In this document: piece by piece, positions 44,301 through 52,046 of the stretch
Numbering within the stretch: position 1 is the stretch's first letter
How the letters are laid out: every line of letters starts with the position of its first letter
Source: Methylomonas sp.
Lineage (GTDB): Bacteria > Pseudomonadota > Gammaproteobacteria > Methylococcales > Methylomonadaceae
NCBI RefSeq assembly: GCF_023228165.1
Contig: NZ_JALOBS010000017.1
Span: 1-64,000, forward strand
DNA length: 64,000 nucleotides
Reading direction: 5' to 3'
Made by a program: the position numbers and the translations under genes
Notes under the pieces: generated by a model
What the model saw: the letters and a program-made list of their open reading frames with translations, nothing else
Told to the model about the DNA's origin: nothing
Databases searched by the model: none

Positions 44301-45672
44301 CGCCGCTGAAAATGATGAGATTCATTTGGTCGCCATCGAAATCCGCGTTGAAATACGGGCAAATCAAGACATTCATGCGCACTACATATGAGCCGGGGTC
44401 GATAATAACGCGCATTGCAGTAATATTAGAAATTGCAAGTGATGGTTGCCGATTGAAGCCAACATAATCGCCAGTAATCACATCTCGAAATATAATATCG
44501 CCATTTTCGATGTTAAGCGCCTGCTGTGAATCTGGCGTAAATGCGGCGCCAGTGGCATGCTTGATTATTTTCGAACAACCGGGATAGCGATTTCTGCCAT
44601 TTCTAATGAAAGTCATAATCCATTCACGATTAAACGGCTGAACTATCTCTTCTATTTGCACAGTTTGCGCAAAAGAAAGCGGCATCGTAATCTCATTAAG
44701 CCGCAGCGTTGGATCGCCTGCAATCGTTGCGCGACACATGCCGAAAACGCGCTTTCCGAGCTGCGTTGCGCGAATTTGCCCAGTTTTTCCCTTGAGGCGC
44801 CCCGCGATTGATTGCGCTTCTTCCGCAGAACCGCGAATAAATGCGCCGATGGCAATATCGAGCTGCAAAACTTGCTCCACATACGCGCGCGTTAATTCAC
44901 CAGGTCCCGGAGGGTCGATTTTCTTATTTCTATTTACGATGCGCTGAATTTGCGAAGTCAGATTATCTCTTTGGGCTTTTTTTCCACCGCCAGGGGTCAT
45001 CATTTTGCGACTATCTACGCGAATAGAAACCGCAGGAATCGGAAGCGTGCGCATTATCATATTGCGTGGGTGGACGGAAGTTGGTCTACCAATTTTCGCC
45101 AAAACATTATCAGTTATTCTTTCGAATATTTCAAGAATTTTATGTGGATAAAGCGGCTCTGTGCGGACTGTCGTTGAATCGCCTTCTTTGCGTGTGATTT
45201 TCGCCACTGACCATCGCGCGTAATTTTTGTCTTTTCCAACCACCGGGTGCGGTGATTTACATTTCGCGCAGAGAATCATTGTATTATTTTTCGCAAAGGC
45301 ATGAACAACGGCAAAGCGGTCGCTTGGGGCATATTCCATGAACTTCTCTTCTGGGATAAGAATATTTCCACACTTGAAGCAAATGATGCGTAGCCAGCGG
45401 CGAATCTCTTTTTCGTTCATTGGTGAAGGAATCGGATAATTTAGCGCAAGTGTGCCCATATGCCCGAGGCAATCGTGTTTCGTCCGATGGCAAGTAGAGC
45501 ATCGAAAGGCAGAATCTATTGTGCCGAGATGAAGGTCCAGTGGTCCAGAATCACCAGGAATGCCGCCCTGAAAGAGATTCGAGATTGTTATTCTGGCTTT
45601 GGACGTTTTCTCCTTCTCATATTCGGAAAGCGCATAGAATGATATTGCTTTTATATGCGAAGTTGGCAACAT
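41386..45672 (-). CDS. DNA-directed RNA polymerase II largest subunit, RPB1 (ASFV NP1450L type)
   Basis: 1428 residues (ASFV NP1450L has 1450). Catalytic subunit of the viral RNA polymerase. The metal-binding loop NADFDGDQMN has Asp444, Asp446 and Asp448. N-terminal zinc clamp cysteines are visible (FRCSTCHRTKHDCLGHMG), then a second cluster FKCGN and CAKCKSPHP. The trigger-loop/bridge-helix region is recognisable around GTVVGIIAAQAFSAPFTQ and THKKS-like DAHKKSSEGGTS. There is no heptad C-terminal domain. The protein ends EQVLAELQ. Minus strand, as in ASFV, but separated from ligase by an 8-kb accessory block. The promoter region is shared with the first MKR gene and contains a 20-bp inverted repeat. 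Confidence 0.98.
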   Translation of the reverse strand: MLPTSHIKAISFYALSEYEKEKTSKARITISNLFQGGIPGDSGPLDLHLGTIDSAFRCSTCHRTKHDCLGHMGTLALNYPIPSPMNEKEIRRWLRIICFKCGNILIPEEKFMEYAPSDRFAVVHAFAKNNTMILCAKCKSPHPVVGKDKNYARWSVAKITRKEGDSTTVRTEPLYPHKILEIFERITDNVLAKIGRPTSVHPRNMIMRTLPIPAVSIRVDSRKMMTPGGGKKAQRDNLTSQIQRIVNRNKKIDPPGPGELTRAYVEQVLQLDIAIGAFIRGSAEEAQSIAGRLKGKTGQIRATQLGKRVFGMCRATIAGDPTLRLNEITMPLSFAQTVQIEEIVQPFNREWIMTFIRNGRNRYPGCSKIIKHATGAAFTPDSQQALNIENGDIIFRDVITGDYVGFNRQPSLAISNITAMRVIIDPGSYVVRMNVLICPYFNADFDGDQMNLIIFSGVSAINEIKILSTPDNWYISHTSGSPQLKQTNDSIIGMFELTEEDVYLNRMHAAMLFSRTIVTPVIPHAEFITGRDAVSLVLKKTPINFNRVSKFYNPSAPWMQWMERKPNSEKVEIVDGELRRGCLDQSSLGDQPNGLYHCVATEHGPERAMELMFDMQQLAIAYILQHGFTIGIRDLIISDEQSVKTAEVATEITAKAYQDARNLLEGKLIPRIGETVRELFETLQINTLRVMDDFAEPVIRGIDPKTNGLFRLVATGSKGSMFNVYNICSANGQTIINKKRPAEKFSYRRCLPYYRRGDPSPEAHGYIANSYINGLAVDEFIFNAMNARYDLISKALFTSITGTQNRDAIKNLESIITNNFRMVVKGANILQMAYGSDFLDPRFIINVEFPTAKLSDADFVAKYRVIPDGVKGMESNFADAFEMLRDDRQKFRDLFMRRESIYNRERFKSSTLWICNPINVIASAKRDFPVVLPAEGSIERALQHMEMLKMVLDFCSALPYLFMNSNCAKKKSPIPHYIRVCSWLSIAYIRAYFCPAKLRELQVTPEILKKAFDVIQITLLRALIDPGTVVGIIAAQAFSAPFTQEMLDAHKKSSEGGTSTANVSRSKEILSARDVDRMAAPCLTIPLSGIAKYDMNAATAIANELEVVRFRDVVDSTRIFFEKYGQMAHTLSQADAWLLLEFEKLNKLYERPGDLANWCIRFELNRIVFILKNIGMDFLVTKLREKYPNAYIVNSTERASNLVIRFYFRATMSPAREATNLADYEKIRDGILNTILRGIDNIHGAKVEKLMRSKVRDDGAIGDDDGRLCIKTDGSNIAGVSTFLRDKIVWQEIQTNAIQEVARIFGIEAARQKIIVELQTLIEYCNQRHYMIYADEMTSTGVVTSIERSGLNTRDKNNIGLRLGYAAPVPTLSEASSEGLKSPIEGPSSAMIMGTVPFIGTIYNAVQVDPEVIQRHIKSSEQVLAELQ

Positions 45673-45743
45673 TCCTCAGCACAATATATTTATCCTTTAT
45701 TTTGAAGCTAATAATCTGCTTATATATTTTATGTGGTGAAGAG

Positions 45744-45804
45744 TTCAAAATAAAGCTTGCCGAAGGCTCGAGCATTTGGCAAGCTCGGCGAGCTTTATTT
45801 TGAA
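45744..45804. promoter_or_regulatory. palindromic bidirectional promoter between RPB1 and MKR gene 1
   Basis: Arms 45744-45763 and 45785-45804 are inverted copies (19 of 20 bases), each containing TTTATTTTGAA on the outward-facing strand. The loop includes GGCTCGAGC, so this is probably also a dispersed repeat copy. It would present the same promoter motif to both divergent genes. Confidence 0.6.
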
Positions 45805-45826
45805 TTTTGCGCATTAAAAATCAAAG

Positions 45827-47176
45827 ATGAAGCGCGTAGCTGATACACCAATTAACAGTTCTCCCGCAGCAAAACAGCCACATTCTGCAAGTCCTTGCGC
45901 CACAAATGAAAAGAGGACGTTACGCGGCAGAGTTTTCCCAGTTGCACCGGATATGGAACAAACACTCGCAGCATTAAATCATGGTCCAAATATTTTTAAT
46001 CCACTCACATCGGTTCTCGTTTCGAACCTCGAAAAGTATGAATGCATATTCGACAATCCAATCGATTTTAGGCTCGCTACGGCGACTTCAGGATTCGCGT
46101 ATCGTGATGAAATTAATTTGCTGTTAAAAAATCAGGATCAACTCTACTACGGTGGTGGTAAAATTTTCCGGATATTTGGTGAACGGCAGAAACACTGCCG
46201 CCTTGCGAATATGCCAGATGATGCTGCAAAATATGTCAAAGATTTACTGATTGGTAAAAATGCGGATTATATTTGCAATTGTGTAATTAACGCAGTTTCC
46301 TTATATTCGTGCTTTCCTCGCATCATTGCGGCATTCCCAATTGGAATAATCAATGTTGACAAGCCTAATAATCCAAATCTATTTCCCAGCGATATATTGA
46401 CGGCGACACTTCTGGACGAAACTATTCAAGAGCCAGAAATGGTTAAGCTAAGGCAACTTCTCTCGAAACCAATTTACTCGCTTTGCATAACCATTCAATC
46501 TCCTTGTGTCGTACCTTTACTTAAAGTGCCAGTGTTGCAAGCATCTCCCGCATATCCGCCAACGAAGGAAAATGCCGAAGCTCTTCAGCAAAAGATAGAA
46601 TGGAGAGCGCTTCTAAAAAAACAAATTGCATGCCCGCAAGATGGAAAATCCGCTACATCGCAACACATTCAGAAAATTCGCGAAATCTGCGGATTCGATG
46701 GGGTTTCTTTATTCGGTGCCCCGTCCGCATTGCCGCAACTATCAATGAAGTCTATTTTCGATACAAATTTTCCGCTTATTGAAAAAAGCAAAATTTGGGC
46801 GCAGATAGTCAAAGAGCGGAATGAACACACCCTATGGAAACCGGAAATGCATGGAGTCAATTCTATTGAATATGTCGCGAAACTATTTGGCGTCTCGGAT
46901 TCATTCGTGTGCGCGATAATCAGTGCTGGTATTCTTATTCGCGAATATCCGCGCATCATCATTGCGTGCAATTGGAATCAAGAAGAAAACAATTTTCTAT
47001 TCGATAAGAAGTTCGTCGTTGATTTGCTCGGGCGCAAAAAAGATGAGGAGATGATGGAAGTAGCGCATTTACTTGCGAAACCACTTCCAGCGGGGTTCTT
47101 CTCCGAAAAAAGTCAGCAGCCAATTGTTCAACGCAGATTGGTAAACCTGAGTACTCTTCGTGGAGACCATTCGTGA
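45827..47176 (+). CDS. MKR-family paralogue 1 (two-repeat protein)
   Basis: 449 residues, not recognised. It opens with MKRVADTPINSSPAAKQ, a basic Ser/Pro-rich tail that may be a nuclear signal. Two homologous halves follow. Half 1 has NLEKYE (68-73), GERQKHCRLA, then CFPRIIAAFPIG (162-173) and LLSKP (211-215). Half 2 has EYPRIIIACNW (373-383), FDKKFVVDLLGRKKDEEMME and LLAKP (415-419). The repeat unit is thus about 205 residues, helical, ending 'LL.KP'. TTTATTTTGAA lies 24 nt upstream. The stop TGA abuts a palindromic-repeat copy. First of four tandem paralogues; function unknown. Confidence 0.75.
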   Translation: MKRVADTPINSSPAAKQPHSASPCATNEKRTLRGRVFPVAPDMEQTLAALNHGPNIFNPLTSVLVSNLEKYECIFDNPIDFRLATATSGFAYRDEINLLLKNQDQLYYGGGKIFRIFGERQKHCRLANMPDDAAKYVKDLLIGKNADYICNCVINAVSLYSCFPRIIAAFPIGIINVDKPNNPNLFPSDILTATLLDETIQEPEMVKLRQLLSKPIYSLCITIQSPCVVPLLKVPVLQASPAYPPTKENAEALQQKIEWRALLKKQIACPQDGKSATSQHIQKIREICGFDGVSLFGAPSALPQLSMKSIFDTNFPLIEKSKIWAQIVKERNEHTLWKPEMHGVNSIEYVAKLFGVSDSFVCAIISAGILIREYPRIIIACNWNQEENNFLFDKKFVVDLLGRKKDEEMMEVAHLLAKPLPAGFFSEKSQQPIVQRRLVNLSTLRGDHS

Positions 47177-47209
47177 GCTCGGCGAAGCCTCGACCGCTAC
47201 GCGGGAGCA
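47174..47209 (+). repeat. dispersed palindromic repeat copy H (gene end)
   Basis: Consensus-like unit TGAGCTCGGCGAAGCCTCGA followed by CCGCTACGCGGGAGC. Its first three bases are the stop codon of the preceding gene. Confidence 0.9.
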
Positions 47210-47253
47210 TTATTCTTTTTTATGAAGAATAAACCGCACCCTGAACGCGAATA

Positions 47254-47263
47254 TTTTTTTGAA
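47254..47263 (+). promoter_or_regulatory. T7GAA promoter motif of MKR gene 2
   Basis: TTTTTTTGAA 27 nt before ATG 47291. An earlier ATG at 47222 lies upstream of the motif and is therefore not used. Confidence 0.6.
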
Positions 47264-47290
47264 TTTTCACAATCAATTTCATTCTCAGCC

Positions 47291-48496
47291 ATGAAACGCG
47301 AGGGTAGACTCAGTGCAGTAGAATTGAAGCAGCAACAAGAGCAGAAAATTCAAAAGATAATGAGACTCGCGCAAAATGATAAACAGATTTCTAATCCGAC
47401 AATCTCTAATCTTATCTCGAATCTCGAAAAACTCGAACAAACTTTTGGCAAACCGCAAATTGATTTCAAATTCGAAGATGTCTCGGATTTGCCAGATTAT
47501 TGTTCAAGTATTGAATTGATGTTACAAAATTTCATGAAGATACACTGCGCAGACAATCGTATCTTTCTCGCGTATTGCGATAGAAAACGCCATTGCGTCG
47601 CGGCGAATAAACAACCAGACGCGTATGCATATACACGAGAACTATATCTCGGGACTTTCAAACAAAACGGAATCGTTTATTGCCTTAATCGCGCATGCAT
47701 TATTAGGGCAAATATGCTGCAGAGTGATTTTCCTCGTATTGTTGCGGCATTCGCGATCGGCGTGACTGAGCATAAAACAAATATATTTCCAAGTAACGCA
47801 TTAGTAAATACGCTGTTCGACGAAAAAATACAGACGCCGGATATGATTAATCTTCGCCATCTTCTCTCGAAACCAATGTACCCGATACATGTGTTAGTGT
47901 CTCAGCAGATGGCGATAGTGCCAGCAGCCGAAGCAGATGATTCTATGATACATCGCCTGCGAGTGGAAAAATGGAAGTCCTTTTTAAAATCGAGCCAACC
48001 GCAAATTCTGGATACTAATAAATCGGTCGCGTTGCCATATATTCAACAAATTCGCGATCTGGACGTGCTCTGTAATAACGAGCATCCGGATTTATCCAGC
48101 CCCGCATATCTCGCGTTGAGTCACAATTGTACAATAAATAGAAGGATCTCGAATGATAGCCAACTTTGGCTTCAAGTATTTGAAGATCGCGAACGCCATA
48201 CTCCGGTAAATTGGAGCCAAATTACGCACATCACGTACATCGCAGAGCTATTTGACGTTCCGGAATTAGTTGTCATGGCGATGATTGGCGTGATTCTGCT
48301 TATGCAAGATTTTCCTCGCGTTATTATTGCGTGTGATTGGACGCAAGAGAAAGATAATTTCTTATTCGATAAGAATTTCATTATCGAGCTCATGGAACGC
48401 AAAAAAGATGAAGAAATGATGGAAGTCGCGCATTTACTTGCAAAACCACTTCCCGCGATATTCAAGCCAGATGATTCCACGCTAAAAACTGTCTAA
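47291..48496 (+). CDS. MKR-family paralogue 2
   Basis: 401 residues from ATG 47291 (MKREGRLSAVELKQQQEQKI). The start is chosen from the T7GAA motif and from the MKR start common to all four paralogues. Both internal repeats are present: SDFPRIVAAFAIG...LLSKPMYP in half 1 and QDFPRVIIACDWTQEKDNFL, MERKKDEEMMEVAHLLAKP in half 2. Half 2 is the more conserved half among paralogues (the ERKKDEEM block is almost invariant), suggesting it carries the function. No enzyme signature or membrane segment. Confidence 0.75.
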   Translation: MKREGRLSAVELKQQQEQKIQKIMRLAQNDKQISNPTISNLISNLEKLEQTFGKPQIDFKFEDVSDLPDYCSSIELMLQNFMKIHCADNRIFLAYCDRKRHCVAANKQPDAYAYTRELYLGTFKQNGIVYCLNRACIIRANMLQSDFPRIVAAFAIGVTEHKTNIFPSNALVNTLFDEKIQTPDMINLRHLLSKPMYPIHVLVSQQMAIVPAAEADDSMIHRLRVEKWKSFLKSSQPQILDTNKSVALPYIQQIRDLDVLCNNEHPDLSSPAYLALSHNCTINRRISNDSQLWLQVFEDRERHTPVNWSQITHITYIAELFDVPELVVMAMIGVILLMQDFPRVIIACDWTQEKDNFLFDKNFIIELMERKKDEEMMEVAHLLAKPLPAIFKPDDSTLKTV

Positions 48497-48601
48497 GCGA
48501 AGCAGCCGAGAGCGATTCCGCTCGACACGAGCAAGTAATTGCTTAATTTTCTTTTTTTGTATCGCGATATCTCGCGAAAAGTTGCGTGTAAATTTTCATT
48601 A

Positions 48602-48612
48602 TTTTTTTTGAA
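48602..48612 (+). promoter_or_regulatory. T8GAA motif of MKR gene 3
   Basis: TTTTTTTTGAA 52 nt before ATG 48665, a longer spacing than usual. The 168-bp gap before it holds a degenerate GC-rich patch (48495-48530) and no gene. Confidence 0.45.
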
Positions 48613-48664
48613 ACGAGAAGATAATCTATTATAAGGTAATCATTTCTGCGTGTTTACATCTTCA

Positions 48665-50047
48665 ATGAAACGTGTTTTCGATTCGGCAAAAGGTGGTACG
48701 CCAGCAAAACAGCATTGCGTAGCAAAGCAAAAGAAATCTCAGGAAGTTAGTTGTGCGGCACAGGATACTCAAAGTGATTCTGATGTTTGCGCGTTGATTG
48801 AAAATCCTTCAATATCTGAGTTGATTCAAAATCTCGAAAAATATGAAAGGACATTCAACGGAAAATCTGTAGATTGTCAATTTGGCGGAAACACGTTGTG
48901 CGCTTCGTATGAGCCGGATAATTTCGCATATTGGTCAGAATTGGCATTTTTGCAAAAGAATCTCGCAGCGATTCACAGCGAAGATAATCGCATTTTCCTC
49001 ACATTTTGCGATAGGCGCCGACATTGTGAGCTTGCAAAAAAAAACCCATCAGACGCGAAAGAGGTCGTTGAAAAACTACTGGGTGGTTCATTTCAAGCTC
49101 GCGGAAGGCTCGACACTTCCGATGGAGCTCGGCGAAGCCTCGACCGCTTCGCGGGAGCTACTGAAGCACGCGAAATACGCTCGTGTATTATGAATGCGAT
49201 TTTATTGCAGGCGTACTTTCCTCGCATCATAGTAGCATCATCAATTGCGCCAGTTGTCGCATTCGATCCATCTGCTAAATTTGCTTTTGAACAGCGGAAA
49301 GATTTGGCACTATTTCCGAGTGATATATTGACAACAATGCTACTGGATACTGATATTCACGAACCAAAAATAGTTATACTTCGCAAACTTCTCGCAAAAC
49401 CGATGCAATCAATGCGCATTCTAATACAGCCGTTGAATGTAACAATGGTAAGTTCGCCGATTATGGATAAACGCGCGATACTTCGCCAGCGCAAGCAAAG
49501 TTTGAAATTAATTTTAGAATATGCCTCCGAATTTATGTTGCAATATCGTCCTGAAATTGAGGAATCAATTGGTCTTCCATATATTCAGAAAATCCGCGAA
49601 TTCACCTTTCTTTGCGATAATTACGATCACAAATCATCTAAATGTAGGGTGCTGCGTAATCGTTTTGCAGCGAATTGCAAATTCATCGAAACTGGCAATA
49701 TGTGGTTTTCTGTAAGCAGAGACTTTCAAACGCACTTTCATCCGGACAGTTTCTCTGAACAACGCTATGTGTCTGCTATTTCGTATGTCGCAAAGTTATT
49801 CGATGATGCTGAATTACGTGTTCGCATTATAATCAGTGCGTGTGTGCTTGTTCATGAATTTCCTCGTATTGCAATTGCGTGCGACTGGGAGGATACGACT
49901 AATTTTCTCGCAAATCGCCAATTTGTTCTTGAATTGATTGAGCGCAAAAAAGATGAAGAAATGGCAGAAATCGCGCATTTACTTGCAAAACCACTTCCGA
50001 CAGTGTTCAAGATTGATGATCCAGCACCAAGTGAAGTACTCGCATAG
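48665..50047 (+). CDS. MKR-family paralogue 3
   Basis: 460 residues from ATG 48665 (MKRVFDSAKGGTPAKQ), matching the MKR start of its relatives. Half 1: AYFPRIIVASSIAP, LFPSDILTTMLLDTDIHEPK, LLAKPMQS. Half 2: HEFPRIAIACDWEDTTNFL, ERKKDEEMAEIAHLLAKP. A palindromic repeat (49095-49161) is inserted in half 1 between the GERR/CDRRRHCELA region and the FPRII block, adding about 22 residues (ARGRLDTSDGARRSLDRF) with no loss of frame. This insert sits in what should be a loop between helices. Function unknown. Confidence 0.75.
   Translation: MKRVFDSAKGGTPAKQHCVAKQKKSQEVSCAAQDTQSDSDVCALIENPSISELIQNLEKYERTFNGKSVDCQFGGNTLCASYEPDNFAYWSELAFLQKNLAAIHSEDNRIFLTFCDRRRHCELAKKNPSDAKEVVEKLLGGSFQARGRLDTSDGARRSLDRFAGATEAREIRSCIMNAILLQAYFPRIIVASSIAPVVAFDPSAKFAFEQRKDLALFPSDILTTMLLDTDIHEPKIVILRKLLAKPMQSMRILIQPLNVTMVSSPIMDKRAILRQRKQSLKLILEYASEFMLQYRPEIEESIGLPYIQKIREFTFLCDNYDHKSSKCRVLRNRFAANCKFIETGNMWFSVSRDFQTHFHPDSFSEQRYVSAISYVAKLFDDAELRVRIIISACVLVHEFPRIAIACDWEDTTNFLANRQFVLELIERKKDEEMAEIAHLLAKPLPTVFKIDDPAPSEVLA
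49095..49161 (+). repeat. dispersed palindromic repeat copy I (in-gene)
   Basis: Two units in tandem: GCTCGCGGAAGGCTCGACAC then TTCCGATGGAGCTCGGCGAA and GCCTCGACCGCTTCGCGG, closed by GAGCT. Confidence 0.9.
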
Positions 50048-50105
50048 CGAGGCTTCACCGATTCCGCAAAGGTTCGGAGCAAAATTAAAAGACGACACCA
50101 GATTC

Positions 50106-50115
50106 TTTTTTTGAA
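50106..50115 (+). promoter_or_regulatory. T7GAA promoter motif of MKR gene 4
   Basis: TTTTTTTGAA 28 nt before ATG 50144. Confidence 0.6.
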
Positions 50116-50143
50116 TCAACATTCAGCAAATTCAATCACCACT

Positions 50144-50800
50144 ATGAAACGCGGAGCACATTTGCTGGAATTGCCGTCGGAATCGCAAATACAAGAATAC
50201 CATCCATTTCTACAAAAACTTATCACTCGTCTTCAGACAATTGACGCGTCATTTAGCAAACCACGAGAAATAAATTTTCAAGTCGAGATATCGTTATCGC
50301 CTTCGCAAGAAGAATGCGAGTGGCAGAATGATATCGCATTGATAATAAATAATTTTACATTAATGCGGCGCGATTGTTACGATACTGTCAGCGCGTTTCA
50401 TCGGCGTTCCGCGGATTGCGAACAAGCAGACATTCCAGATGACGCGTCTACTTATTTTGATGAAATTCTTGCGAAGACTTCTCAGAAAAATCAACTCACT
50501 CGGCGTTGCATATTGAATGCCGCGCATTTATATCGGCAGTTTCCGCGCATCATCGCGGCATTTCCGATTGGCGAAATTATTGATACGGAGTTCGCCTTCG
50601 GCTCGAGCGCTACGCGGGAGTTCGGCGGAGCCTCGAGCGCTACGCGGGAGTTCGCCTTCGGCTCAAGCGCTACGCGGGAGTTATTCCCCAGCGAAAAACT
50701 AACGCTGATATTATTAGATGTTACTATTCATGATCCGATTGTCGTTCAATTGCGCCGACTTCTTGCAAAACCAATTCCTATTGCAATCGAAACTAAATGA
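50144..50800 (+). CDS. MKR-family paralogue 4, single-repeat (half-length)
   Basis: 218 residues from ATG 50144 (MKRGAHLLELPSESQ). It carries only half 1 of the family (RQFPRIIAAFPIGEI ... LFPSEKLTLILLDVTIHDPI ... LLAKPIPI) and stops where half 2 should begin. Either it is a truncated copy or it keeps the ancestral one-repeat form. Between the FPRII block and the LFPSE block three 30-bp repeat units (50588-50682) add EFAFGSSATR, EFGGASSATR and EFAFGSSATR. No in-frame half-2 remnant was found before the next gene at 50856. Confidence 0.7.
   Translation: MKRGAHLLELPSESQIQEYHPFLQKLITRLQTIDASFSKPREINFQVEISLSPSQEECEWQNDIALIINNFTLMRRDCYDTVSAFHRRSADCEQADIPDDASTYFDEILAKTSQKNQLTRRCILNAAHLYRQFPRIIAAFPIGEIIDTEFAFGSSATREFGGASSATREFAFGSSATRELFPSEKLTLILLDVTIHDPIVVQLRRLLAKPIPIAIETK
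50588..50682 (+). repeat. three tandem 30-bp units of the dispersed repeat (in MKR gene 4)
   Basis: Units 50588-50617, 50618-50647 and 50648-50677 plus GAGTT. Units 1 and 3 differ by one base; unit 2 has GGCGGAGCC instead of GCCTTCGGC. Each ends GCTACGCGG. Confidence 0.95.
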
Positions 50801-50819
50801 AAAACCAACATATCAATTC

Positions 50820-50829
50820 TTTTTTTGAA
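50820..50829 (+). promoter_or_regulatory. T7GAA promoter motif
   Basis: TTTTTTTGAA 26 nt before ATG 50856. An earlier ATG at 50840 opens a short frame that ends quickly. Confidence 0.6.
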
Positions 50830-50855
50830 TAATCGCAAAATGAAAGAATATCAAG

Positions 50856-51506
50856 ATGAGCGGATTTATCCTCGTCACGAAATACCCCGTTCCGCGTGAT
50901 CGCGAATATATAACACCAATGATTCGCCGCCATCAATTCGCCACTGTCATGTGGACGATATACAAAGGGTTTATAGAAGATTCACTTAAGAAGATGCAAT
51001 CGCTATACACGGAACAGATTCTCTTTGAGTTGCAACGCTGCGAATGCGAATATTCGGAAGATGGAGTTGATTATTCTGATTTCGCCGGCTGCCTTATTCG
51101 CGCGCGCAAAGGAATGCCGGATTATTTACTGTTTTCAGCGCGCTATTGCGGTTATCTTGAATTAAAGGGAAAATTCTGCGATTATTTTATTCCGGATATT
51201 ATTCGCGAGGCGATATTCATCGCGCTGATTTTCTCACTTGTTTGCCGCGGCAAAATACGACTCGATTTTGTACTGGATGGACAATTTGCGAAAATCGCGG
51301 AATTTCGCGACTCTCGCGTAGCGGTCGAGGCTCCGCCGAACTCCCGCGTAGCGGTCGAGCCGAAGGCGAACTCAGAGAACCCCATTGTCGAATTTTATCA
51401 ATTTCTTCCAGCGGATTTGTCACTTCAAGACGCGGCAAAATATGCAGCGCGTTTTCGCCATGTTTTCGGAATTAACTGCGATTGCCGAATACTAATCGTT
51501 TGGTGA
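50856..51506 (+). CDS. predicted PD-(D/E)XK (VRR-NUC-like) nuclease
   Basis: 216 residues. RKGMPDYLLF...YLELKGKF (Pro88-Asp89, Glu102, Lys104) fits the PD-(D/E)XK core: Gly-x-Pro-Asp on one strand and E-x-K on the next, as in VRR-NUC and other Holliday/repair nucleases. The N-terminal ~60 residues are helical. The segment 150-175 is made of two repeat units in inverted orientation (bases 51309-51374) and reads SRVAVEAPPN/SRVAVEPKAN; it probably forms a surface loop. Stand-alone nucleases of this fold act in repair, recombination or mobility. The call rests on the motif alone. Confidence 0.5.
   Translation: MSGFILVTKYPVPRDREYITPMIRRHQFATVMWTIYKGFIEDSLKKMQSLYTEQILFELQRCECEYSEDGVDYSDFAGCLIRARKGMPDYLLFSARYCGYLELKGKFCDYFIPDIIREAIFIALIFSLVCRGKIRLDFVLDGQFAKIAEFRDSRVAVEAPPNSRVAVEPKANSENPIVEFYQFLPADLSLQDAAKYAARFRHVFGINCDCRILIVW
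51309..51374 (-). repeat. dispersed palindromic repeat copy K (in-gene, inverted)
   Basis: Two 30-bp units in the orientation opposite to the copy at 50588-50682: on the minus strand GAGTTCGCCTTCGGCTCGAC, CGCTACGCGG, then GAGTTCGGCGGAGCCTCGAC. Read as SRVAVE repeats by the host gene. Confidence 0.95.
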
Positions 51507-51546
51507 ATATTCGCGCAAATTGAATTTATCTTTGTATATTATAAAA

Positions 51547-52002
51547 ATGGCAACAACAACTTCCACAGCCGCCGCACCTTCGCATTTCATATATGCTATG
51601 ACATCGCAAGCCGATTTGGCTCTTGGCAATTTTATTAAAGTTGGTTATTCACAAAATCCGCGGAAACGCCTCTGCGATTATCAAACAGGGCGCAATCCAT
51701 TGCCCGCACACACGCCATATTTCATCGCTGTTTGGTCTGTAACCGCGCGATTCGACACAAAAGAAGATATTCGCGCGGCGGAAAAATCATTTCATGACAC
51801 ACTCCGCAATATTGGCTGCAAATCTTATCCACATAGCGAATGGTTCAGCGCGACAGTGGAGCAAATTCACGCAATTGCTGCCGTATTGATGCGCGGCGGA
51901 ACATTACTTCGCGAAGAAAAAAGCTTCGAAATTCCCGTTGAAGAAATGTTTATGAGATGCGAATCGTATCGCAACGCGCACGAAAACGACATGCAATATT
52001 AA
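51547..52002 (+). CDS. GIY-YIG/T5orf172 (MUG113)-like nuclease-domain protein
   Basis: 151 residues from ATG 51547; an in-frame TTG nine codons earlier is not preferred. After an Ala/Thr-rich start, HFIYAM (residues 12-17), FIKVGYSQNPRKRLCDYQ, a middle helix with AAEKSFHDTLRNIGC and SEWFSATVEQIHAI match the T5orf172/MUG113 branch of the GIY-YIG superfamily, common in giant viruses and phages. The branch's Tyr, Arg and Glu positions appear present (Tyr15, Arg in NPRKRL, Glu in AAEKSFH). Possibly a homing or repair nuclease; activity not established. It follows the PD-(D/E)XK-like gene by 40 bp. Confidence 0.65.
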   Translation: MATTTSTAAAPSHFIYAMTSQADLALGNFIKVGYSQNPRKRLCDYQTGRNPLPAHTPYFIAVWSVTARFDTKEDIRAAEKSFHDTLRNIGCKSYPHSEWFSATVEQIHAIAAVLMRGGTLLREEKSFEIPVEEMFMRCESYRNAHENDMQY

Positions 52003-52004
52003 TC

Positions 52005-52014
52005 TTTTTTTGAA
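52005..52014 (+). promoter_or_regulatory. T7GAA promoter motif
   Basis: TTTTTTTGAA 2 nt after the preceding stop and 32 nt before ATG 52047. Confidence 0.55.
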
Positions 52015-52046
52015 TAATAATTGGTAACTTGTATAGAGTTGCCGCA

